DNA from: an uncultured Pseudomonadota bacterium
GTDB taxonomy: Bacteria > Myxococcota_A > UBA796 > GCA-2862545
Assembly: GCA_937891875.1 (NCBI GenBank)
Contig: CALATR010000398.1
Coordinates: forward strand, 1-17,029
Length of the DNA: 17,029 nt
Direction: 5' to 3'
A model generated the notes under the pieces. It worked only from the letters and a program-made list of their open reading frames with translations, ran no database searches and was not told the DNA's origin. A program made the translations under genes and the position numbers. Shown in pieces: positions 1-6,280 of this stretch; within the stretch, counting starts at the first letter, position 1, and every line of letters begins with the position of its first letter.

Positions 1-2
1 CG

Positions 3-1199
3 CGAACGCCACAGACCGAGGCTGTCGCCGCCGACCTGGGCTACCCCCTGCGCCGCGCGGTGCCCCCCTCGATGCGGGTTCACCGGGACGCGCTGCTCAC
101 CCAGGCGCGTCTGCCCGCCGACTGGCCGGTCGCGCCACCCCGCGACGCGCTCACCACCGTGGCCGTCACCGGGGCCACCGGCTTCCTGGGCGCCCACCTG
201 ATCCGCGAGCTGCTCGACCGCGGCGACCTGGCGGTGCGCTGCGTCATCCGTGGGGTGGATCCCCAGGCGCGGCTGCGCGAGGCCTTCCGCCGCTGGGACC
301 TCGACCCCCGCGGCCTCGATCGCGTGACGTGCTGGTCGGGCGATCTGCTGACCGACGACCTGGGACTTGGTCCGGCGCAGGTCGCCGAGCCCGACGTGTG
401 GATCCACAGTGCGGCGTGGCTCGACTTCACCGCCAGCGCCGCGACGCTTTCGCCAGCGAACGTGGGCGGCACGCGCAGGGTGCTCGATCTGGCGGCGCGG
501 ACCGGGGCGAGGGTGCACCTGGTCTCGTCGAAGGGCGTGTTCGCGCCGGGCAGTCATCCCGGGAGCGGGCCTGTCGCCGAGGAACAGCCACCGCGGCCGA
601 TCTTTGGCCCATTGACCGGGTATCAGCAGAGCAAGTGGGCGGCGGAGCACCTGGGCTGGGAGGCGCGGACGCGTGGGCTGCGGGTCGCCATCCACCGCCC
701 GGGCCGGATCGTCGGTCGCGCGGACGGCGGGCCGGTCCCCCCCGATGATCTGCTGGTGCTGCTGCTCCAGGGCATGCTCGTCGCCGGCGCCGTGCCCGCG
801 GTGCGCTGGCCCATCGAGGTGGTGCCGGTCGACGCGGTCGCCCGGGCGATCGTGCGCGCGCTGCCCCGGGTCGTCACGACCAACCTGGTGCACGGCGAGC
901 CCTGCGACATCGAGGACCTGCTCGACGTGCTGCCTGCCGGAGTCCCCCAGCTCGAGCGCCTCCCCTGGGCCGACTGGCGCGCGCGGGTGCTCGCAGACCC
1001 CGACAGCCCCCTGCAGCGGGTCGCCCACCTCCTCGGTCCGGTGCTGCCAGCGCGGGTCCACGAGGCCCGGCTCGACCGCGCGGTCGGTGGGGAGCTCCTC
1101 GGCGCGCTGCCCCCCGCGCCGAGCCTGCTCGCTGGCCTGCTCCGTCAGCTGGACGTCGGTCAGCCCGTGCGCCGCGGTGCGGTCGGAGGTCGGTCATGA
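3..1199 (+). CDS. Thioester reductase (male-sterility type extended SDR) domain protein, 5' end outside window
   Basis: This is an extended short-chain dehydrogenase of the thioester-reductase type, which uses NAD(P)H to reduce an acyl thioester on a carrier protein or CoA to an aldehyde or alcohol. Visible motifs are the nucleotide-binding TGATGFLG (bases 168-191), an HSA motif in place of the usual HAA, and YQQSK (621-635), the catalytic Tyr-x-x-x-Lys, followed by WAAE and an HRPGRI segment typical of the family. The frame is open to the left edge. A GTG at 60 is the first in-frame start, but there is no convincing ribosome site, and these R domains usually form the C-terminus of adenylation/carrier multidomain proteins, so I treat the gene as truncated at its 5' end. 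Its stop overlaps the desaturase start (ATGA at 1196-1199), which makes it the first visible gene of a coupled operon. The substrate is unknown. Confidence 0.82.
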   Translation, partial: RTPQTEAVAADLGYPLRRAVPPSMRVHRDALLTQARLPADWPVAPPRDALTTVAVTGATGFLGAHLIRELLDRGDLAVRCVIRGVDPQARLREAFRRWDLDPRGLDRVTCWSGDLLTDDLGLGPAQVAEPDVWIHSAAWLDFTASAATLSPANVGGTRRVLDLAARTGARVHLVSSKGVFAPGSHPGSGPVAEEQPPRPIFGPLTGYQQSKWAAEHLGWEARTRGLRVAIHRPGRIVGRADGGPVPPDDLLVLLLQGMLVAGAVPAVRWPIEVVPVDAVARAIVRALPRVVTTNLVHGEPCDIEDLLDVLPAGVPQLERLPWADWRARVLADPDSPLQRVAHLLGPVLPARVHEARLDRAVGGELLGALPPAPSLLAGLLRQLDVGQPVRRGAVGGRS

Positions 1200-2230
1200 G
1201 CCAGGTGCTGGATCCCGACGCCGTCAGCCACCCCCACGACCTGCGCGTGGGCGTGCCCGACCGGCTGCCTGCCGCGGTCATCCGCGAGCTGTCCCGCCTG
1301 CGTCCGGGGCCGGTCTGGCGCGCGCTGCTGGTCGAGTGGGGCGTCATCGCCGCCACCATCGCCCTGTGCACCCTGCTGCCCTGGTCTGCCTGGCTCTACC
1401 CCCTGGCGGTGATCGTGATCGGCAGCCGCCAGGTCGCCCTGACCGTGCTCGCCCACGACGCAGCACACCAGCGCATGTTCGACCATCGCGTCTGGAACGA
1501 CGTCATCGGGGGCATGCTCGCCGCGTGGCCGACCTTCATCACCCTGGGCTCCTTCCGCCACCACCACGGCGAGCACCACCGGCACCTGGAGCAGCCGCTG
1601 GACGGCAACCGCTTCCTCTGGCGCACCCACAAGCCAGACGGCACCCGGCGCCGGGACTGGGTCTACCCGAAGACCCGCGCAGGGCTGGCGTTGAAGCTGC
1701 TCAAGGTCGGGCTGGGCCTGCCCGGGCTGCGCTGGATGATCGGCGGGCAGCTCACGGCGATCTGGTTCCGCACCTCCTGGGCGGACCTCGCGCTGCGGGT
1801 GGCCTGGACCGCGGCGATCGCGGCGGTGCTCACGGCGCTCGGCGGCTGGGCGACCTTCTTGTGGTACTGGGTCGTGCCCTTCCTCACCTGGCACATCGTC
1901 GCCCAGTACGTGCGGCTGATCTGCGAGCACTCGGCGATCCCGGCCCGCGCGGACGGAGCGCCCGAGCCCTACGCCCTGTCGCGCACCACCCTGGCACGGC
2001 CCCTGGAGCGATGGCTCTTCGTTCCGCGAAACATCAGCTACCACGTCGAACATCACTTCTATCCCAGCGTGCCCTTCTACAACCTGCCCGCGCTGCACGA
2101 GGCCCTGATGCAGACCCCCGGCTTCCGCGCGCACGCGGTCGTCACCCCGTCCCTGGCTGCGTCCCTGCGTCAGGTCCTCGTCGTCCCCGGATCCCCCGCG
2201 GCCCGGCCGGTGCCGGTGGACGCGACGTGA
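1196..2230 (+). CDS. Fatty acid desaturase family membrane protein
   Basis: A 344-residue membrane di-iron desaturase/hydroxylase-type protein. All three histidine boxes are present: HDAAH (residues 87-91), HHGEHH (123-128) and HVEHH (283-287); the last sits in the usual context NISYHVEHHFYPSVP. Hydrophobic segments lie at about 46-82, before the first box, and at about 175-215, between boxes two and three. The family inserts a double bond, or sometimes a hydroxyl or keto group, into lipid acyl chains using O2 and an electron donor at the inner membrane. The start is well supported: GGAGG at 1185-1189 lies six bases before the ATG, and the ATG overlaps the stop of the reductase gene. The end overlaps the sulfotransferase start, so the three genes are probably translated together. 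The chain or head group acted on cannot be read from the sequence; carotenoid ketolase-like activity is a less likely alternative. Confidence 0.88.
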   Translation: MSQVLDPDAVSHPHDLRVGVPDRLPAAVIRELSRLRPGPVWRALLVEWGVIAATIALCTLLPWSAWLYPLAVIVIGSRQVALTVLAHDAAHQRMFDHRVWNDVIGGMLAAWPTFITLGSFRHHHGEHHRHLEQPLDGNRFLWRTHKPDGTRRRDWVYPKTRAGLALKLLKVGLGLPGLRWMIGGQLTAIWFRTSWADLALRVAWTAAIAAVLTALGGWATFLWYWVVPFLTWHIVAQYVRLICEHSAIPARADGAPEPYALSRTTLARPLERWLFVPRNISYHVEHHFYPSVPFYNLPALHEALMQTPGFRAHAVVTPSLAASLRQVLVVPGSPAARPVPVDAT

Positions 2231-3426
2231 GCGCGGCTCCCCGCCCGCTTCCCCTCGGCCTGCGCATGATCAACAGGGTCGGCCCCATGGTCGAGCGGTC
2301 GGGCATCCTGACGACCGAGCTCGATCCGGACGCCCTGTGTGCCCTCGCCGTCCAGCGCTCCGGGCTCACCGACTTCGGCGATCCGTCCTTTCGACCCGCC
2401 CTGGAGCGCCTGCTCGACTCGGTGCAGACCGACGCCAGACTGCACTTCCTCGGTCGGCGCTTCATGCACCAGGTCGTGCTTCGCGCCCTCGAGGTTCGCC
2501 TGCGCCTCGCAGCCCGGGCGCCCGAGGCCGACGCCCTGCCGCTGCGCCCCCCGCTCGTGATCTGCGGCCTGCCACGCTCCGGCACGACCTTCCTGCACCG
2601 CCTGCTCGCGCTCGCCGACGACGCCCAGGCCCTGCCGCTGTGGGAGCTGATGGAGCCGGTCGCCGGGCCGGGGCCCGATCGCCGCCGGGTCGAGGCCGAG
2701 CGGCGCATGGCCCGCCTCGCTCGGGTCGTGCCCCACTCGATCGACGCCCAGCACCTCATGCGCGCCGACCTGCCCGACGAGTGCGGCCACCTGTTCAAGC
2801 CCGCCTTCCTGTCCTCGCTGCTGTGGATGGTGCCGGCGACCGGCTGGCTGGAGTGGATGCACCACCAGGACTTCGGTCCGGCCTACGCCGACTATCGGCG
2901 ATTGCTGGCCCTGCTCGCGAGGCCCGATCGCCGGCTCGTGCTCAAGGACCCGTTCCACGCGATGCACCTGCCCGCCCTGTTCAGCGCCGTGCCCGACGCC
3001 CGGGTCGTGCAGACCCATCGCGCCCCGTCCGAGGTGGTGCCGAGCTTCCACAAGCTGTGCCTGACCCTGCACGCCGTGTTCGCCGAGGACCTCGACCTGC
3101 AGCGGATCGTCACCGCGAACACCGACTGGCTCGCCCACCTCGCCCAGCGCAGCGTCGACGACCGGGTGCTCGTGCCTGCCGGCCAGGTGCTCGACGTCGA
3201 CTACCGCGACCTCGTCCGCGATCCGGTCGACACCTGCCGCCGCATCCACGCGCACTTCGGCCTGCCGTTCGACGAGGCCCTCGAGGCGCGCATGCAGGCG
3301 TTCGTGGCGGAGAACGGCCAGCGCAAGCACGGGCCGAACCCCTACTCGGCCGAGGACTACGGGCAGACCACGGCGGGGATCGGCGCGCGGTTCCAGGACT
3401 ACCGCAGCACGTACGGTCTGGATTGA
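2227..3426 (+). CDS. PAPS-dependent sulfotransferase (bacterial Sulfotransfer_3-like)
   Basis: A sulfotransferase of about 399 residues, expected to move a sulfuryl group from PAPS to an alcohol or amine. The 5'-phosphosulfate loop is GLPRSGTTF (about residues 114-122). The 3'-phosphate-binding strand and serine are in RVVQTHRAPSEVVPSF (259-274), with R265 and S273 in the expected places. The N-terminal ~100 residues are helical, as in the bacterial Sulfotransfer_3 relatives common in mycobacteria and myxobacteria. I choose the GTG at 2227 because GTGA overlaps the desaturase stop, matching the ATGA coupling upstream; an ATG at 2266 is the alternative. The ribosome site is weak, consistent with coupling. 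Coupling to a thioester reductase and a desaturase suggests that the acceptor is a lipid alcohol made by this operon; that is inference. A role in terminal-alkene formation, as in olefin synthases, is possible but no thioesterase is seen. Confidence 0.85.
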   Translation: MSAAPRPLPLGLRMINRVGPMVERSGILTTELDPDALCALAVQRSGLTDFGDPSFRPALERLLDSVQTDARLHFLGRRFMHQVVLRALEVRLRLAARAPEADALPLRPPLVICGLPRSGTTFLHRLLALADDAQALPLWELMEPVAGPGPDRRRVEAERRMARLARVVPHSIDAQHLMRADLPDECGHLFKPAFLSSLLWMVPATGWLEWMHHQDFGPAYADYRRLLALLARPDRRLVLKDPFHAMHLPALFSAVPDARVVQTHRAPSEVVPSFHKLCLTLHAVFAEDLDLQRIVTANTDWLAHLAQRSVDDRVLVPAGQVLDVDYRDLVRDPVDTCRRIHAHFGLPFDEALEARMQAFVAENGQRKHGPNPYSAEDYGQTTAGIGARFQDYRSTYGLD

Positions 3427-3485
3427 GTGTCCGCGTTCAACCTGTGGTATCACCCTGTGCGAACTCCCAGGTCCGAGGAGCGGTG

Positions 3486-4271
3486 ATGCCCGACGCCCAC
3501 GACACCGGCCAGCTCGTCGCGAGCGCCGCCGAGATCTACGACCGCTTCTTCGTGCCCGCCCTGTTCGAGGCGTGGCCCGCCCGGATCCTCGACCTGCTGG
3601 ACCTGGGAGCTGGCAGCCGGGTGCTGGACGTCGCCTGTGGGACCGGGGTCGTGAGCCGACACGCCCACGCGCAGGGCTTCGAGACGGTCGGGGTCGACCT
3701 CAACGAGGGCATGCTCGCCGTCGCCCGCAGCCGATCGCCCGACCTCCACTGGCGGCAGGGCGACGCCACCGCACTGCCGTTCGCCGACGCCAGCTTCGAC
3801 GCCGCGATCTGTCAGTTCGGCTGGATGTTCTTCGCCGATCGCACCGCCGCGATCCGCGAGCTGCGCCGGGTCGTCGGCTCCGATGGCGCGATCGCGGTGG
3901 CGGTCTGGGGCCCCCTCGCCGAGACCCCCGGCTATGTCGCCATGGCCGACCTCATCGCCCGCCTCTTCGGCGAGGACGCCGCCCGCTCGCTGCAGCAGCC
4001 CTACGCCTTCGGCGACGACGCCCTCCTGCGCCGCGCGTTCGACCAGGCCCACGAGCCCGACGCCGCCATCCACCGCCTCATGGGCGAGGTGCGCTTCCCG
4101 TCCCTGGACGACTGGGTGCACACCGACATCAAGGGCTGGACGCTCGCCGACGTGATCGACGACGACGGGTTCGCGCGCCTGCGGACGGCGGCCCGGGAGG
4201 AGCTCGCCGGGTTCGTGGAGCCGGACGGCAGCGTGCGGTTTGCGACCGGGGTGCGGGTCGTCGTGGGGTGA
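3486..4271 (+). CDS. Class I SAM-dependent methyltransferase (UbiE/Methyltransf_11-like)
   Basis: A 261-residue Rossmann-fold methyltransferase. Motif I is VLDVACGTG (residues 46-54), the acidic residue that holds the SAM ribose is D71 in VGVDLNEGML, and motif II/III region GDATALPF (92-99) followed by SFDAAICQFGWMFF matches the Methyltransf_11/UbiE group. The start is fixed by a GAGGAG ribosome site at 3475-3480, five bases before the ATG; a GTG immediately upstream at 3483 is less well spaced. It is separated from the sulfotransferase by 59 bases with no obvious terminator, so it may belong to the same transcript, but it is not overlap-coupled and could be independent. It is convergent with the hydrolase gene, 30 bases away. 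The methyl acceptor (quinone, lipid or small metabolite) cannot be told from the sequence. Confidence 0.85.
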   Translation: MPDAHDTGQLVASAAEIYDRFFVPALFEAWPARILDLLDLGAGSRVLDVACGTGVVSRHAHAQGFETVGVDLNEGMLAVARSRSPDLHWRQGDATALPFADASFDAAICQFGWMFFADRTAAIRELRRVVGSDGAIAVAVWGPLAETPGYVAMADLIARLFGEDAARSLQQPYAFGDDALLRRAFDQAHEPDAAIHRLMGEVRFPSLDDWVHTDIKGWTLADVIDDDGFARLRTAAREELAGFVEPDGSVRFATGVRVVVG

Positions 4272-4301
4272 GGCGAACCGGCCCCTGGACCCGGCCCGCG
4301 C

Positions 4302-5243
4302 TCAGTCGTCCTGACGCGCCAGCCAGCCGAGGATGGCGTGGTTGGTCTCCTCGGGCAGCTCCTGCTGGATCCAGTGTCCGCAGTCGAGGCCGACCACGTC
4401 GGCGTTGGGGACGAAGTCGGTCAGGGTGGGGGACCTGGGGATGCTGTCCTGGTCGCCGTGGATCATGAGGGTCGGGTGGGGGAGGACCGGATCGGCGTCC
4501 GCGAGGGTGTGCCAGTTGCGGTCGAGGTTGCGGTACCAGCAGATGGCGGGCGTGAACCCGGTGGTCTCGAAGGCGGCGACGAAGACGTCGAGCTCGTCCT
4601 CGCTCATGACCGGCTCGCCGAGCGGATCCTCGGCCTGGGCGAGCTCCATCATCAGCATGCCGGGGCCGGGCGGCGCAGGGGGCACCTGCTTGCGGAACAG
4701 GTTGCGGAGGAAGCGGCGGGGGCTCTCGTCGAGGACCGCGTCCGCGACGCCGGGCTGGCGGTTGAAGTGTACGAAATAGTAGTCCGAACCCAGGAACTCC
4801 TCCATCATCGCGATCCAGGGGCGGTCGCCGCGGGGCTGGTAGGGCAGGGCGAGGTTGACGATGCGGCGGACCCGGTCCGGGTGCAGGAGCGCGAGCCCCC
4901 ACACGACCATGGCGCCCCAGTCGTGGCCGACGAAGGTGGCCTGGGCGTAGCCGTAGTGGTCGAGCAGGGCGACGAGATCGCCGGTCAGCTCCTCGATGCC
5001 GTAGGCGGACACGTCGTCGGGTCGGGACGAGCCGCCGTAGCCGCGCTGGTTCGGGATGATGACGTGGTAGCCGGCCTCGACCAGGGCAGGCACCTGGTGG
5101 CGCCAGGAGAAGGCGTGCTCGGGGAAGCCGTGGCACAGCACGATCGGTCTTCCGGCGTGGTGCGCGCCGGCCTCGAAGACCTCGAGGGTCACGCCGTTGA
5201 CGGAGATGAGCTGGGGGGCGGGAAAGTCGGTGGGTGCGGACAT
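4302..5243 (-). CDS. Alpha/beta hydrolase, epoxide hydrolase-like
   Basis: A 313-residue alpha/beta hydrolase with epoxide-hydrolase signatures. It has the oxyanion motif HGFPE (residues 38-42), the nucleophile elbow VGHDWGA with D108 as nucleophile (an Asp, not the Ser of esterases), the relay acid region IHGDQD (D266 likely) and the base H290 in CGHW. Tyrosines at 155-156 and 237 are candidates for the epoxide-polarising pair in the lid. The family opens epoxides to diols; haloalkane dehalogenases share the Asp nucleophile but normally lack the HGFPE context. The open frame extends upstream to a GTG at 5321, but I choose the ATG at 5243 because the fold begins right after it and the extra residues are low-complexity. 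It is divergent from the WYL regulator gene at 5412 and shares its operator-bearing promoter region. Confidence 0.87.
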   Translation of the reverse strand: MSAPTDFPAPQLISVNGVTLEVFEAGAHHAGRPIVLCHGFPEHAFSWRHQVPALVEAGYHVIIPNQRGYGGSSRPDDVSAYGIEELTGDLVALLDHYGYAQATFVGHDWGAMVVWGLALLHPDRVRRIVNLALPYQPRGDRPWIAMMEEFLGSDYYFVHFNRQPGVADAVLDESPRRFLRNLFRKQVPPAPPGPGMLMMELAQAEDPLGEPVMSEDELDVFVAAFETTGFTPAICWYRNLDRNWHTLADADPVLPHPTLMIHGDQDSIPRSPTLTDFVPNADVVGLDCGHWIQQELPEETNHAILGWLARQDD

Positions 5244-5327
5244 GGCTTGGCCTCGGACTCGCCAGGGGCCGGGACCAGAGCGGGCGCTCCCTCCGGGCCT
5301 CCGTGGACATCCCCTCTTCACCCGAGA

Positions 5328-5348
5328 CCCTGACGATCCTCGTCAGGG
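5328..5348. promoter_or_regulatory. Perfect 9-bp inverted repeat, probable operator 1
   Basis: CCCTGACGA, a 3-base spacer TCC, then TCGTCAGGG form a perfect inverted repeat. It lies between the divergent hydrolase (ATG at 5243) and regulator (ATG at 5412) genes, a normal place for an autoregulatory operator. A second related site lies to the right. Binding by the neighbouring regulator is inferred. Confidence 0.6.
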
Positions 5349-5370
5349 ATGTGGCATGATGGAACAGCAT

Positions 5371-5391
5371 TGCTGACAGGTTTCGTCAGGG
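5371..5391. promoter_or_regulatory. Degenerate second copy of the operator
   Basis: TGCTGACAG, spacer GTT, then TCGTCAGGG. The right half is identical to that of the first site and the left half keeps CTGAC. The centres of the two sites are 43 bp apart, close to four helical turns, so both would present the same DNA face. The site ends 20 bases before the regulator's ATG, where binding would probably repress it. Confidence 0.55.
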
Positions 5392-5411
5392 TCTTGACCG
5401 AGGGTGGGACC

Positions 5412-6143
5412 ATGAAGACCGCTGCCCGCCGCGACCGACTCCTCCACCTGCTGTACCGGGGATCCACGACCGTGCCCGCGGTCGCGACCGACCTGGGGGT
5501 GTCCGAGCGCACCGTCTACCGCGACATCGCCGCCCTGCGTGACGCGGGCCATGCGATCCAGGCGACCCCCGGCCCGGGCGGCGGCGTGCGCATCGCCCCT
5601 GGCGCCCGCCCGCGCGCGGTGCACTTCGAGGTCGCCGAGATCGTCGGGCTCGCCTTGTCGGTGGCCATCCTCAAGGCCACGCCGCACACCCCGTTCGCGG
5701 CGAGCGCCGAGGCCGCCCTGGACCGGGCCCGACTCGCGCTGTCTCCCGAGCGCAGGCGGGCGATCCAGCGCCTCGAAGCCCACATCCTCATCGGCACCCC
5801 CGCCACCGAGCGGGTCAGCGGCTCTCTCGGCGAGGTCGACCCGGCCCTGCTGCCGGTGTTCGAGCGCTGCTTCACCGAAACCCGGGCCATGGCCTTCGAC
5901 TACCGCGACAGCGCCGGCCGCCCGAGCTCGCGCCGGATCGAGTGCATCGGCCTGCTCCTGCACCCGCCGGTCTGGTACATCCTGGCCTGGGACCTGGACA
6001 AAGACGCGTCACGCCTGTTCCGCATGGACCGGATTCTGGCGCCCTCGTGCGGGGAGGTGCTGACCGCGCAGCACGCGCTCGGCGACGTGGTGGTGGAGGT
6101 GGAGCCGGCGCTGGATCGGTGGAGGCGGCGGGCGATCGGTTGA
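5412..6143 (+). CDS. DeoR/YafY-type transcriptional regulator with WYL domain
   Basis: A 243-residue regulator. An N-terminal winged helix-turn-helix spans about residues 5-60, with VATDLGVSERTVYRDIAAL at 24-42 as the helix-turn-helix core. The C-terminal WYL-type sensor spans about 150-208, with VWYILAWD (187-194) as the defining Trp-Tyr-aliphatic motif and the usual FRMDRI (203-208) after it. WYL domains bind small ligands or nucleic acid and control the DNA-binding domain. The frame is open further upstream, but the ATG at 5412 has a purine-rich GAGGGTGGGA just upstream and starts exactly at the HTH, so I prefer it. It is divergent from the epoxide-hydrolase gene with two inverted repeats between them, so control of that hydrolase and of itself is the simplest reading. 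The ligand is unknown. Confidence 0.88.
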   Translation: MKTAARRDRLLHLLYRGSTTVPAVATDLGVSERTVYRDIAALRDAGHAIQATPGPGGGVRIAPGARPRAVHFEVAEIVGLALSVAILKATPHTPFAASAEAALDRARLALSPERRRAIQRLEAHILIGTPATERVSGSLGEVDPALLPVFERCFTETRAMAFDYRDSAGRPSSRRIECIGLLLHPPVWYILAWDLDKDASRLFRMDRILAPSCGEVLTAQHALGDVVVEVEPALDRWRRRAIG

Positions 6144-6269
6144 GGAGGCGTCCCCGCCGGAGATCGCGTGAACGTCCCATGGGTTGTGTTGCTGAAACCA
6201 TGCGAAATCTCGTGCGGTGATGGTCCTGAGTACCTTCATGGAGTTGATGCCAGCACCCTGGCAGACCCC

Positions 6270-6277
6270 AAGGAGGA
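6270..6277 (+). promoter_or_regulatory. Strong ribosome binding site deciding a GTG start
   Basis: AAGGAGGA ends three bases before the GTG at 6281. This near-perfect Shine-Dalgarno sequence fixes the start of the large toxin-like gene and rules out later in-frame starts. The 137 bases upstream are less GC-rich than the surroundings and probably hold the promoter, though no clear -35/-10 pair is visible. Confidence 0.7.
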
Positions 6278-6280
6278 CCC

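Noticed and set aside
6176..6202. CCCATGGG palindrome and a CATGG/CCATG pair upstream of the effector gene as an operator
   Set aside because: The arms are only five bases and there is no second copy; chance is a sufficient explanation.
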